From assembly GCA_003862155.1 (NCBI GenBank), contig QOUV01000001.1, forward strand, positions 1 to 64,000: 64,000 nt of DNA. Direction: 5' to 3'. Below are positions 44,094-53,591 of this stretch, piece after piece. The DNA comes from Lachnospiraceae bacterium. Its GTDB lineage: Bacteria; Bacillota; Clostridia; Lachnospirales; Lachnospiraceae. A program made the position numbers and the translations under genes. The notes below the pieces were generated by a model. It did not search any database. It saw only the letters and a list, made by a program, of their open reading frames with translations, and was not told the origin of the DNA. The stretch's first letter is position 1, and every line of letters starts with the position of its first letter.

Positions 44094-47000
44094 TTATACT
44101 CTGCCGCCGGATACGCTGACATTGTCCTCTCCGGCAATTTTCATAAGCTGATCTATAAAAAGTCCGTCCGATTTTACAGTCTTCCCCAGGCGCTTCATCT
44201 GCTTCTCCGCAGCCAGGTAAATAATGCAGCTGTCGTGGCCCTCTTCGATGTGGCCTAGCAGCGATTCGATCTCCTTTTTGGAATTGTCGTATGCGGCCCT
44301 GTCGTTAAACCTGACCCAGACCTCCTTCGGGATATCGGAAAATTCTATCAGTTCATCGACTATAAAAGTCGCATCCTTCTCATCATCTACCGACGCGTGG
44401 CCTTTTATCAGGCACTTTAAATCCTCTGAAAGCACGCTTCTGTACTTGTCATAGCAGTCCGGGAAAAATATCATCTCAAGCGGCCCCGAAAGGTCCTCTC
44501 CGGTGACAAAGGCCATTGCGCGGTTCGTCTTCGTGTATTTTACAGAGATCTCAGTGATAACCACGGCAATAATCCCGCGCTGATTCTGTCTTACCGCAGT
44601 CGTCCCTGTCTCGTCGTTTAATCTGAAGTCGCGGGAGCTCAGATTTACATTTTTCTTAATTACCGGAAGGTACTCCTCGAGCGGATGCCCGCTTATATAG
44701 ATTCCAAGCACATCTTTTTCAAATGCAAGCTTCATGTCGCGGTCGAACTCCGGGCTTGTCGGTACCCTGTGCTCGAACCTCTTCCGCTCGTCGCCGCCCA
44801 GAAGGTCCATAAACGACATCTGTCCGGAAACTGACTCCTTCTGCTCCTTTAAAATATCGTCTACCATCGAATTTATCCCGGCGTACATCTCTCTCCTGTG
44901 ATAGCCGAAGCAGTCGCAGGCGCCGGATTTTACGAGGTTTTCTATGTGATTTTTCTTGAGGCCGGCTGGCAGGCAGCGGGTCAGGAAATCGTCATAGGAG
45001 ACGAACTTCCCGCCCCTGTTTCTCTCCCCTAAAATCTCCGACACGAGAGCAGGTCCGATCCCCTTTATCGCATTTAAGCCGAACCTTATCGCGCCATCTT
45101 CGACAGAAAAGTCACCTACTCCGGTATTTACATCCGGAGGCAGGACTTTAAGTCCCATCTCCCTTGCAGCGCTCAGATAGTCGATCATCTTATTCGAGTT
45201 GTCCTCGACAGATGTGAGAAGCGCTGCCATGTACTCTGCCGGATAGTAGTATTTAAGCCATGCGGTCTGCATGCTGAGAACTGCGTAGCAGGCGGCGTGT
45301 GATTTGTTGAACGCGTACTTCGCGAAGTCGATCATCGAATCGTAGATCTCGTCAGCGACACGTTCGGACTCCTCATCCGTCCCGCAGATGTGATTTTTGA
45401 TGCAGCCCGGAACGTAGCCCTTCTCTCCCTTCGGAATATCGTTTCCGTAGACAAATGTGTGGCGGCCGGCATCTATCTCGTCCTGGTGCTTTTTCGACAT
45501 CGCGCGGCGCACGATATCTGCCTGGCCCATCGAGTATCCGGCGAGCTTCTGCACGATCTGCATGACCTGCTCCTGGTAGACGATGCATCCGTATGTATCT
45601 TTTAAAATTGGCTCGAGCGCCCTGCACTTATATACAACAGCCGACGGATCCTTTTTTCCCTTGATGTAGTCCGGTATGAAATCCATAGGACCCGGGCGGT
45701 ACAGTGAAATCCCGGCGATGATATCTTCAAAATGCGAAGGTTTTAATTCCTTCATGAATGACTGCATTCCCGACGACTCGAGCTGGAAGACTCCGTCCGT
45801 CTTCCCGGTTCCAATAAATGAGAGGACCTTCTCGTCGTCTAAGTCGATATGGTCGATATCCACATCGATTCCCTTCGAAGCATGGATATTTTTTACTGCA
45901 TCCTTTATAACGGTAAGTGTACGCAGTCCAAGGAAATCCATTTTCAGATATCCGAGCTGCTCGAGCTGGATCATATTGTACTCGCAGGCAGGCGTTCCGT
46001 CCTTCGATCGGCCCTGCGGCATGCACTCGTCCGCTCTCGCCGGATAGATTACGACTCCGGCAGCGTGTACACCTGTCGACTTTGGAATGCCCTCGAGCTC
46101 TATCGCAGTCTCAAACCACCGTCTGCTCTCATCGGACTCCTCCGAGGCAGCTTTAAGGTCCGGGCTTTTTTGAAGCGCCTCGGTAAGAGTAATATTAAGC
46201 TCGTTCGGGATCATCTTCGAAACTCTGTTCGTCACGGAATACGGGATTCCCATGGCACGTCCGACATCCTTTATTACAGCCTTGGCCTTCATGTTCTGGA
46301 AGGTAGTGATAAGACTTACGTGGTCTTCGCCGTATTTTTTAAAGATGTAGTCATTTATGACGCGGCTTCTCTCCTTATCCTCGAAATCGACATCGATATC
46401 GGGCATCGAGACACGCTCCGGGTTTAAGAAACGCTCAAAGAGAAGATTGTACTTTACAGGATCAACTGTCGTAATCCCGATGCAGTAGCAGACGCGGCTT
46501 CCGGCCGCGGAGCCTCTTCCTGGTCCGGTCTTGCAGCCGTGTGTATTTGCCCAGTTGATATAGTCCCAGACGATTAGGATGTACTCGACGAAGCCCTTCT
46601 CTTTTATGACATCGAGCTCGTGCTTTGTATCTTTGCGAATCTCTTCAACCTGTTCGTCGCTGTATTCAGGATTGTCCTCAAATTTTTCCCTGAAGCCTTT
46701 TTTTATAAGGCCAGTCAAAAATTCAAGAGCAGTCTCATTTTCATGACCCTTTGGCAGTGAATAGGATGGTTTCTTGTAGACATTGAATTCGAAGCGGACA
46801 TCGCAGCGGTCGGCTATTTTTGCAGTGTTCTCTATTGCGTCTTCAAAGCCCGGGAAAAGCTCCCTGATCTCGTCTTCGCTCTTTACATAGTACTGGCCGC
46901 CTTCGTACCTGATCCTGTCCTCGTCGGTTACCAGCTTGTTTTCCTGCATGCAGAGCAGAATATCGTGGGAGGCAGCGTCCTCCGGGAGCGTATAGTGGCA

Positions 47001-47624
47001 GTCATTCGTAATGACTAATGGAATTTTTGTCTCCTTATGAATCTTTATGACTGTCTGGTTTGTAACCCTCTGCAGAAGGCTTCCGTCCCTGTGGTCCTGC
47101 ATCTCAAGAAAATAGTTCCCACGCCCGAAGACTTTATCGTGCCAGAGTGCGACTTCCTTTGCCTTTTCATACGAGATCTGTGCAGCCTGAGCCACTTCAC
47201 CGGCTATGCAGGCTGACAGGCAGATAAGGCCCTCGTGGTACTTTTCCAGGCACTCGTGGTCGATCCTCGGCTTAAAATAGAACCCTTCTGTATTTCCAAT
47301 AGAGACGAGCTTTATCAGATTCTTATAGCCCGTCATATTTTCGCATAATAAAACAAGGTGATAGTATCTCGTATCACCTTTCTGTGAAGACTTATCCAGA
47401 CGGCTGCCGGTCGCAACATACATCTCACAGCCAATGATAGGCTTTATGCCTGCCTTCATTGCCTTCTGGTAAAATTCGATGGCTCCGTACATATTGCCGT
47501 GATCGGTGATCGCTCCTGCGGTCATCCCCAGATCCTTAAGTCTCTGTATGTAATTGTCTATCTTATTCGACGCATCCAGTATCGAATACTGCGTATGAGT
47601 GTGCAGATGAACAAATGACATCAC
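44094..47624 (-). CDS. dnaE: DNA polymerase III alpha subunit, DnaE type
   Basis: Replicative polymerase of 1176 residues. PHP domain at the N-terminus with FVHLHTHTQYSILD and TDHGNMYGAIEF; the C-family polymerase core includes KTGPGRGSAAGS (about residue 365), the catalytic PDIDVDFEDK (about 425), and QVMQIVQKLAGYSM. The helix-hairpin-helix and OB-fold regions lie at about 830-1100. No PolC-type exonuclease domain. Clostridia also have PolC, which is not in this window. Overlaps the CPBP gene by 4 bases and is followed by pfkA, a common Firmicute order. Confidence 0.95.
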   Translation of the reverse strand: MMSFVHLHTHTQYSILDASNKIDNYIQRLKDLGMTAGAITDHGNMYGAIEFYQKAMKAGIKPIIGCEMYVATGSRLDKSSQKGDTRYYHLVLLCENMTGYKNLIKLVSIGNTEGFYFKPRIDHECLEKYHEGLICLSACIAGEVAQAAQISYEKAKEVALWHDKVFGRGNYFLEMQDHRDGSLLQRVTNQTVIKIHKETKIPLVITNDCHYTLPEDAASHDILLCMQENKLVTDEDRIRYEGGQYYVKSEDEIRELFPGFEDAIENTAKIADRCDVRFEFNVYKKPSYSLPKGHENETALEFLTGLIKKGFREKFEDNPEYSDEQVEEIRKDTKHELDVIKEKGFVEYILIVWDYINWANTHGCKTGPGRGSAAGSRVCYCIGITTVDPVKYNLLFERFLNPERVSMPDIDVDFEDKERSRVINDYIFKKYGEDHVSLITTFQNMKAKAVIKDVGRAMGIPYSVTNRVSKMIPNELNITLTEALQKSPDLKAASEESDESRRWFETAIELEGIPKSTGVHAAGVVIYPARADECMPQGRSKDGTPACEYNMIQLEQLGYLKMDFLGLRTLTVIKDAVKNIHASKGIDVDIDHIDLDDEKVLSFIGTGKTDGVFQLESSGMQSFMKELKPSHFEDIIAGISLYRPGPMDFIPDYIKGKKDPSAVVYKCRALEPILKDTYGCIVYQEQVMQIVQKLAGYSMGQADIVRRAMSKKHQDEIDAGRHTFVYGNDIPKGEKGYVPGCIKNHICGTDEESERVADEIYDSMIDFAKYAFNKSHAACYAVLSMQTAWLKYYYPAEYMAALLTSVEDNSNKMIDYLSAAREMGLKVLPPDVNTGVGDFSVEDGAIRFGLNAIKGIGPALVSEILGERNRGGKFVSYDDFLTRCLPAGLKKNHIENLVKSGACDCFGYHRREMYAGINSMVDDILKEQKESVSGQMSFMDLLGGDERKRFEHRVPTSPEFDRDMKLAFEKDVLGIYISGHPLEEYLPVIKKNVNLSSRDFRLNDETGTTAVRQNQRGIIAVVITEISVKYTKTNRAMAFVTGEDLSGPLEMIFFPDCYDKYRSVLSEDLKCLIKGHASVDDEKDATFIVDELIEFSDIPKEVWVRFNDRAAYDNSKKEIESLLGHIEEGHDSCIIYLAAEKQMKRLGKTVKSDGLFIDQLMKIAGEDNVSVSGGRV

Positions 47625-48484
47625 TTCTCCTTTGCCATAGGCTGTGAACCTATCAGCATAAAAATGCCTGCGTACACTGCCATCATAGACAGAACAAGTA
47701 TCGCAAATGCCAGGAATGCACCGCCGTTCATGGCCTTCGGCGTCAGAATCTGCAGTATAAACGAAGTCGAGTTAAAGCAGATGTGAAGCACCATAGAAAG
47801 CAGCAGGCTCCCGGTCCTGTATGCCACATAGCCGAGCAGAAGCCCTATTATAAATGCATAGACACCCTGAATAAAATTCAAATGTATAACTGCAAAGAGC
47901 AGAGCCTGCAGGATATTTGCCGCCGCAAATGAAGGCAGGGATTTTTTAAAATATCCGAGGGAGAGCCCCCTGAACGCAAATTCCTCCGCAACAGGCCCGA
48001 CGAATCCGGCATAGATTATTATGACCGGTGTAGCCCCCGCTCTGTCGAGTCCGGCATTTTTCATAATCTTCGAGTACTTTATCAGCTCTTTCGGGAACAG
48101 CGCACTGAGACAGTTCACCAGGTAATTCGACGCGACCTGAGCTCCGACTACAAAAAGTATTATGCCAAATATTAAGAGGAGCGGCTTGAATCCGCGAAAT
48201 GACATCCGGCGCGAATCGAATGCAACTCTCTTCTTAGACCACCACGGCGCAAAAATGGCAATAGCTATGACTGCATAGATCAGCAGCACAACGGATGAAA
48301 AAGCGGGACTTGTGATAGTCGAGGTGTAGCTTTTATAGAGTTCTGTTAAATTCTTTCCATGAAAGGATACGGCCTTAATCCCGAAAACAATCCCGGAACC
48401 CGCCAGCGCCATAATATTCTGGACAGCGAGGATCAGTATCGGCGGCAGAAATGCCAGCCAGAAATTTTTCCATTTGATCGACAA
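47621..48484 (-). CDS. CPBP-family intramembrane metalloprotease
   Basis: 287-residue membrane protein with about eight hydrophobic segments. The two catalytic motifs are visible: EEFAFRGLSLGYFKKS (EExxxR-type, about residue 168) and the later His in IHLNFIQGVYAFIIGLLLGY, followed by LHICFN. These are the glutamate and histidine metal ligands of the Abi/CAAX protease family. The substrate is unknown. Upstream is a patatin gene and downstream dnaE, all on one transcript. Confidence 0.88.
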   Translation of the reverse strand: MSIKWKNFWLAFLPPILILAVQNIMALAGSGIVFGIKAVSFHGKNLTELYKSYTSTITSPAFSSVVLLIYAVIAIAIFAPWWSKKRVAFDSRRMSFRGFKPLLLIFGIILFVVGAQVASNYLVNCLSALFPKELIKYSKIMKNAGLDRAGATPVIIIYAGFVGPVAEEFAFRGLSLGYFKKSLPSFAAANILQALLFAVIHLNFIQGVYAFIIGLLLGYVAYRTGSLLLSMVLHICFNSTSFILQILTPKAMNGGAFLAFAILVLSMMAVYAGIFMLIGSQPMAKEK

Positions 48485-48494
48485 ATTAAATCTC

Positions 48495-49352
48495 CTAATT
48501 CAATCCAAGAAAATTCTTAAGCTCCGATACTCTCGCCTCTGCGTCCTGTCTTCCATTCTGATAAAGCGCTTCCATTACATCCTGGTCGACCTTGTAGGTG
48601 TCGACCTTTATATCCGACGACGGTGAAAAAGTGAGTACTCTGCCGGCATCACGCAGTTTTCTGGCCTTCGTAATCTGCCTGTTGTAGAACTCGTGCCTGT
48701 GGTTTAACCTGTAGATCACTGCCGGATATTTGTGAAGCGCAAAGGTGTAGATGAATCTGTGGGGCTGTGGCTCCATCAGATAACCTTCCGGCTTTGAAAA
48801 AATGATCACAGCCTTCCTTACACCTCTCTCGTATGCCCTCTGGATAGGGATCGAGTCACTGACTCCTCCATCGAAATATTCCCTGCCGTTTACGACCTGA
48901 GGATTGCTCATGACCGGCAGGGCGCAGCTTGCCTTAATAGCCTCATAGTGGTCCTGGCTCATATCATTTTTGTTAAAATATACGGCGTGTCCTGTCAGCG
49001 CGTCGGTAGCCACGACTTCGAACTCAGCCGGATTGGCCATAAGTGCCGGAAAATCCAGCGGATCTGCGCCGTCGCTGTCTGTGAGCGTCGAATAGATATA
49101 GTCGAGCCCGAAAAAGCTTCCGGTCTTTAGAAGGTTTTCAACACCTGCGTACTTTTTTGACATTGAGTGAATCGAATAGAACCTGCGATTTCTCTCGCGC
49201 TGTCCTGCCAGATAAGAGGCCGCACAGGCACTTCCGGCTGATACACCGCTTACATAGTCAAAATTGATATCGTTTTCCATGAATACGTCGAGTACTCCTG
49301 CTGAGTACGCGCATTTCATTCCACCGCCCTCTACTATAAGTCCGGTCTTCAT
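48495..49352 (-). CDS. Patatin-like phospholipase
   Basis: 285-residue serine lipid hydrolase. Oxyanion block EGGGMKCAYSAGVLD (residues 8-22), nucleophile GVSAGS (Ser about residue 40), and catalytic Asp in YFDGGVSDSIP (about 167) form the complete Ser-Asp dyad. Probably acts on membrane lipids. First gene of the operon that includes CPBP protease, dnaE, pfkA, the methyltransferase and the alarmone synthetase. Confidence 0.9.
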   Translation of the reverse strand: MKTGLIVEGGGMKCAYSAGVLDVFMENDINFDYVSGVSAGSACAASYLAGQRERNRRFYSIHSMSKKYAGVENLLKTGSFFGLDYIYSTLTDSDGADPLDFPALMANPAEFEVVATDALTGHAVYFNKNDMSQDHYEAIKASCALPVMSNPQVVNGREYFDGGVSDSIPIQRAYERGVRKAVIIFSKPEGYLMEPQPHRFIYTFALHKYPAVIYRLNHRHEFYNRQITKARKLRDAGRVLTFSPSSDIKVDTYKVDQDVMEALYQNGRQDAEARVSELKNFLGLN

Positions 49353-49521
49353 TTATTTCACCTCGTATTTTTAAGTATGGCCCAATAAACGTCCTTTATA
49401 CTTTACATCAAAATCGGGCTTTCTACAAGTAGAGCAGAAGCCCTCTAAGACAGAATTGCGATTTTGTCATCTTTGAAATCGCTACAATTTTTTGAATGTG
49501 TTAATCATTTGTTCAAGCGCC

Positions 49522-49550
49522 TTGAATTTTTTGGCTCATGCCTATAAAAT
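49522..49550 (+). promoter_or_regulatory. Promoter of the radical SAM gene
   Basis: TTGAAT, 17-bp spacer, TAAAAT, 42 bases before the ATG at 49593. Confidence 0.65.
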
Positions 49551-49592
49551 GATAATCGTTAATAAAATATGTATTGCAGGAGGTTTTTACAA

Positions 49593-51011
49593 ATGGCTGA
49601 CTTAAAGCATAAGGCAGAGCGTGCTGCTTTTGACGTTGCTATCACTGCTGCGTTAAAGCATGTAAACAAAGGTAGAGGCAAGGCCATGTGCCAGATGGTT
49701 GACCTGGTTCAGAAGGTGCTTAAAAACACCTGGCCTGATAAGGCATATGATGCACTTAGAGCTCAATTTGAAGACGAAAACAGCAAGTGGATGCAGTTCA
49801 CGAATAAGATCTTCGATGAAGTTGATCCGAGACTTATAAAGATGGCAGCTTTAAACCTTGGATACGAAGCAGCATTCAGAGGTTATAAGGATACAAGAGC
49901 ATTAGGCGATAAAGAGGGTTGCAACATCCCATGGTCGATTCTTGTAGATCCGACCTCGGCATGTAACCTTCACTGCACAGGATGCTGGGCTGCCGAGTAT
50001 GGCAATAAATTAAATCTCACCTATGAAGAGCTCGACAAGCTTATCACTGAAGGTGAAGAGATGGGAATCCACAACTGGCTTTTCACAGGCGGTGAACCGT
50101 TAGTCAGAAAGGATGACCTTATAAAGCTTGCTGCCAAGCATCAGACATCATATTTCCAGCCGTTTACAAACGGAACTCTTATCGATCAGGAATTCTGTGA
50201 GAAGGTTCGTGAAGTTGGAAATATGAGCTTCGCTCTCTCTGTTGAGGGATTCGAAGAGGCCAATGATGGCCGTCGCGGCAAGGGTGTATTTGATAAAGTA
50301 ATGCACGCCATGGATCTTCTGAAGAAGAACAAGCTCTTCTTCGGATGCTCGATCTGCTACACAAGCGTAAACTACAAGAACGTTACCTGTGATGAGTTCC
50401 TCGATCTCCTTGTGGAGAAGGGTGCCCGTTACATCTGGTACTTCCACTATATGCCGACTGGCGCTGCGGGAGCTCCGGAGCTCTGCCCTACACCAGAGCA
50501 GCGTGAGTATATGTTCCACAGAGTTCGTGAGATCCGTGGATTTAAGGGCGGCAAGCCTATCTTCGCTCTCGACTTCCAGAACGACGGTGAGTTCGTCGGG
50601 GGCTGCGTAGCCGGAGGACGTGAGTACTGCCACATCAACGCCAGAGGTGACGTCGATCCGTGCGTATTCATCCACTACTCCAGCGCTAACATCCGTAAAG
50701 ACAGCCTGCTCGACTGCTTTAAGCAGCCGATCTTCCAGCTGTACAGACAGCAGCAGCCGTTCAACAAGAACATGCTTCAGCCTTGCCCGATGCTTGAGAA
50801 TCCTGAGATCCTCGGTCAGCTCGTAAAGGAAGGAAAAGCCGTTCCTACAGATCCTGAGTCTCCAGAGGATCCAGAGGATCTGTACAAGAAGACCAAGCCT
50901 TATGCTGATGCCTGGGCACCAGTTGCAAAGAGACTCTGGGCCGAAGAGCATCCAGACCGCGTAGAGAAAGAGCCTGAGAAGGAAGAGAAAACCTCATCAC
51001 AGGCAGTATAA
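49593..51011 (+). CDS. Radical SAM enzyme with N-terminal helical domain, unknown substrate
   Basis: 472 residues. The ATG at 49593 has an AGGAGG site and is preferred over 49569. An N-terminal helical domain (about 1-110) ends in AALNLGYEAAFRG, followed by the SAM cluster CNLHCTGC (about 128-135) and TGGEPLVRKDD. The C-terminal part has GGCVAGGREYCHINARGDVDPCVFIHYSS and later C and C (LLDC, QPCPM), a SPASM/twitch-like auxiliary site. The tail is acidic and disordered (SPEDPEDLYKKTKP, EKEPEKEEK). The layout recalls large lipid-modifying radical SAM enzymes such as the Tes/Mss-type, but this is only a guess. Monocistronic, with codon use similar to highly expressed genes. Confidence 0.75.
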   Translation: MADLKHKAERAAFDVAITAALKHVNKGRGKAMCQMVDLVQKVLKNTWPDKAYDALRAQFEDENSKWMQFTNKIFDEVDPRLIKMAALNLGYEAAFRGYKDTRALGDKEGCNIPWSILVDPTSACNLHCTGCWAAEYGNKLNLTYEELDKLITEGEEMGIHNWLFTGGEPLVRKDDLIKLAAKHQTSYFQPFTNGTLIDQEFCEKVREVGNMSFALSVEGFEEANDGRRGKGVFDKVMHAMDLLKKNKLFFGCSICYTSVNYKNVTCDEFLDLLVEKGARYIWYFHYMPTGAAGAPELCPTPEQREYMFHRVREIRGFKGGKPIFALDFQNDGEFVGGCVAGGREYCHINARGDVDPCVFIHYSSANIRKDSLLDCFKQPIFQLYRQQQPFNKNMLQPCPMLENPEILGQLVKEGKAVPTDPESPEDPEDLYKKTKPYADAWAPVAKRLWAEEHPDRVEKEPEKEEKTSSQAV

Positions 51012-51070
51012 ACCAATAAAAAACAGCTTATAGTCTCAGCGTGAACTCTATAGTTCCTGTCTAAACCAAT

Positions 51071-51111
51071 AAAAATCCTCCAGTCTGAAAACAGACTGGA
51101 GGTATTTTTTT
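51071..51111. terminator. Terminator after the radical SAM gene
   Basis: CCTCCAGTCTG/CAGACTGGAGG with A-run before and T-run after; usable in both directions. Confidence 0.85.
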
Positions 51112-51119
51112 GACTTACG

Positions 51120-51197
51120 CAGAAACAGCTGCCACTGCAACGGCTCGCTGTGTCACGTTTTTCTGTTCGATCGCCGTTCGTAGTGGCAGCTGTTTCT
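51120..51197. repeat. Long hairpin with 16-bp perfect arms
   Basis: AGAAACAGCTGCCACT and its exact complement flank about 46 bases; the inner parts continue pairing with CAACGGC/GCCGTTC. It has no T-run and stands right beside the terminator. It resembles the REP-like and giant hairpins of the 37.7-39 kb island. Confidence 0.75.
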
Positions 51198-51198
51198 A

Positions 51199-51374
51199 TT
51201 TACCCGAAAAATTCTTCAATTTTCTTTCTGTCCAGCGGATTTTTCCCAAACTGCGCTGATGGATCTCCTGCCAGGATGATTTCCGCCGACTGCCTGCCAA
51301 AGCCGATAAATCTCAGATAACCGGATTGGTCTGGTGTAAGGCTTGTGGGCCATTACAAAAATGCTCGTACTCAT
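51199..51374 (-). pseudogene. Decayed or frameshifted small ORF after nadC
   Basis: Directly after the nadC stop a new ATG (51374) opens MSTSIFVMAHKP. In the +1 frame the sequence continues without interruption as LTPDQSGYLRFIGFG, AEIILAGDPSAQFG, KNPLDRKKIEEFFG and ends at a TAA (51199-51201). The second part reads like a genuine globular C-terminus. One extra base near the join would explain the split. No family is recognised. Confidence 0.35.
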
Positions 51375-51377
51375 ATA

Positions 51378-52232
51378 TCAGTCTATCGGATGGAGGTTCT
51401 TAAGTGACAGGTCAAGTATCGGTGCCGAGTGAGTCAGCGCACCGCTGGATACATAGTCAGCGCCTAAGTCCTTTATCTGCTCGACATTATCCTCAGTGAC
51501 ATTTCCAGAAATCTCCGTTTCAGCCTTGTCCCCTATCAGAGCAATGGCCTCTTTCATCGTATCGTGTGACATATTGTCAAGCATTATGATGTCAGCACCG
51601 GCCTCGAGTGCCTCCTTCACCTGATCGATAGTCTCGGTCTCAACCTCTATTTTTCTAACAAAAGGAGCATAATCCTTAGCCAGCTGCACCGCCTTGGTGA
51701 TAGAGCCTGCTGCCCCGATGTGGTTGTCCTTAATAAGAACGCCGTCAGTAAGGTTGTATCTGTGGTTCGTAGCGCCACCGACCTTTACAGCATACTTCTC
51801 GAAGAGACGCATATTCGGAGTCGTCTTTCTGGTATCGAGAAGCTTCGTCTTCGATCCGTCGAGAAGCTTTACCATCTGGCGAGTCATAGTGGCGATACCG
51901 CTCATCCTCTGAAGATAGTTCAGAGCTGTTCTTTCACCAACAAGCAGAGTCTTTATGTCGCCCGTAACTTCGGCAATCTTTTCACCCTTGTGGATCTCTC
52001 CGCCTTCCTTTGCAAAAAGTGAAAATCTGGTATTTGCATCGAGCAGTGTAAATACACGCTCGAAAATATCTATTCCGCAGAGGACCCCGTCCTCTTTTGC
52101 GATAAGGTCAACCTGTCCCATCCTGTTCTCAGGCATTATCGCATCCGTTGTCACGTCCTCTGATGTGACATCCTCCCGTAGAGCTGAAAGTAAATATGGG
52201 TCTGCGTTTAATTTAAGTGTGATATCTGTCAT
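51378..52232 (-). CDS. nadC: Nicotinate-nucleotide pyrophosphorylase (quinolinate phosphoribosyltransferase)
   Basis: Last step of de novo nicotinate mononucleotide synthesis. 284 residues. Seen: the substrate Arg block LVGERTALNYLQRMSGIAT, DTRKTTPNMRLFEKYAVKVGGATNHRYNL (quoted in part: DTRKTTPNMR), DGVLIKDNHI, the barrel strands IEVETETIDQ and DIIMLDNMS, and SGNVTEDN near the C-terminus. Forms nadA-nadB-nadC, and is 12 bases after nadB. Confidence 0.95.
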   Translation of the reverse strand: MTDITLKLNADPYLLSALREDVTSEDVTTDAIMPENRMGQVDLIAKEDGVLCGIDIFERVFTLLDANTRFSLFAKEGGEIHKGEKIAEVTGDIKTLLVGERTALNYLQRMSGIATMTRQMVKLLDGSKTKLLDTRKTTPNMRLFEKYAVKVGGATNHRYNLTDGVLIKDNHIGAAGSITKAVQLAKDYAPFVRKIEVETETIDQVKEALEAGADIIMLDNMSHDTMKEAIALIGDKAETEISGNVTEDNVEQIKDLGADYVSSGALTHSAPILDLSLKNLHPID

Positions 52233-52244
52233 TTTTTTAACCTG

Positions 52245-53591
52245 TCAATTAGCTAAATTATTTTCCCTGTCGATTTCATCCCAGATCAGCTGCTTGTTCT
52301 CTTCGTCTGAATCCTTTGTGTCAAGGAGCTGGTCCGGATCGAAGCTGTATGTCCTGGCAAGTTCAGCCGGCGATTCATCTATATGCTTTAAGTACCTCGG
52401 CTTCCTTCCCTCCCAGGCTCTCTGGCCGTCGATCATCTGCATGTGCTCTGCCGCATTCTTTGCAAATACAAGACTTTCGAGAAGCGAGTTGCTGGCCAGC
52501 CTGTTCTTTCCGTGAACTCCGTTGCAGCAGGTCTCGCCCGATGCATAGAGGTGATCCATCGAAGTGTGTGAATTCAGATCGACATGAATTCCTCCCATGA
52601 AATAGTGCTGTGCCGGAACTACAGGGACAAAGTCCTTCTTCGGGTCGATGCCGTTCTCTAAGCAATGCTCTACAATGTGCGGGAAACGCTTTGCTATATC
52701 AAATTTCGTTATCGTAGTCATATCGAGGTTGACGTACTTCGTATGGTCCTTTGACATCTGTTTAAGGATTGCCGCACTCACCACATCCCTCGGCTGGAGC
52801 TCATCTGTGAAACGATCTCCGTTCTTGTCACGGAGGACTGCGCCCTCTCCTCTGACAGATTCAGAAACTAAGAACCTGCGCTCCTTTTTCTCACTGTAAA
52901 ATGTAGTCGGGTGAATCTGGACGTAATTTACATGCTCGAGCTCGATACCGCGCTTCAAGCAGATAGCAAGCGAATCTCCTGTAAGAGATGGATAGTTCGT
53001 CGAGTTCTCGTAGATACCACCGATTCCTCCGGTAGCGAGCATAACATGCGATGCAAAAACTGTCCTTAATTTTCCGTCTTCATCTATCAGCACAATACCA
53101 TCACAGCGGTTTTTCTCTGAGAGAATATCGACCATCCTGGTATGCTCATGTATCTCGACATTCGGGAGTCTCTTTATCGCAGCCTGAAGATGAGTAGTGA
53201 TCTCTCTTCCGGTGATATCCTCGTGGTGCAGGATACGGTTCGTCGAGTGGGCCCCCTCTCTTGTAAACTCAAGAGTACCGTCCGGGTTTCTCGCGAAATC
53301 CACGCCGTATCCCATCAGCTCCTCTATCACACCCTTCGAAGAGCGTATCATGCAGTCTACGGACTCCCTTCGGTTCTCGTAGTGCCCTGCTCTCATCGTA
53401 TCTTCAAAAAATGCATCGTAATCCGAAGGATCCTTGAGCACACAGATCCCTCCCTGTGCCAGGTAGGAATCACACTCGGTGATATCCTCCTTCGTGATCA
53501 TAAGTATCTGTCTGTCGGGAGGCAGATGAAGCGCTGCAAAGCAACCTGCAACACCAGCTCCTACTATAATAACGTCATAACTCTTCTTCAT
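52245..53591 (-). CDS. nadB: L-aspartate oxidase
   Basis: FAD enzyme making iminoaspartate for quinolinate synthesis. At 448 residues it is shorter than the roughly 540-residue E. coli enzyme; the C-terminal helical domain is reduced. FAD motif IIVGAGVAGCFAAL (residues 8-21), the substrate block GAHSTNRILHHEDITG, GGIGGIYENSTNYPSLTGDSLA, and MGGIHVDLNSHTSMDHLYASGETCCNGVHGKNRLASNSLLE (described, not quoted in full elsewhere). In anaerobes fumarate replaces oxygen as acceptor. Overlaps nadA by 4 bases. Confidence 0.93.
   Translation of the reverse strand: MKKSYDVIIVGAGVAGCFAALHLPPDRQILMITKEDITECDSYLAQGGICVLKDPSDYDAFFEDTMRAGHYENRRESVDCMIRSSKGVIEELMGYGVDFARNPDGTLEFTREGAHSTNRILHHEDITGREITTHLQAAIKRLPNVEIHEHTRMVDILSEKNRCDGIVLIDEDGKLRTVFASHVMLATGGIGGIYENSTNYPSLTGDSLAICLKRGIELEHVNYVQIHPTTFYSEKKERRFLVSESVRGEGAVLRDKNGDRFTDELQPRDVVSAAILKQMSKDHTKYVNLDMTTITKFDIAKRFPHIVEHCLENGIDPKKDFVPVVPAQHYFMGGIHVDLNSHTSMDHLYASGETCCNGVHGKNRLASNSLLESLVFAKNAAEHMQMIDGQRAWEGRKPRYLKHIDESPAELARTYSFDPDQLLDTKDSDEENKQLIWDEIDRENNLAN

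Noticed and set aside
45849-46427. 192-residue plus-strand ORF within dnaE
   Set aside because: Antisense shadow of conserved polymerase motifs.
50148-50951. 267-residue minus-strand ORF over the radical SAM gene
   Set aside because: Antisense shadow produced by biased codon use; the plus-strand gene has ribosome site, promoter and cluster motif.
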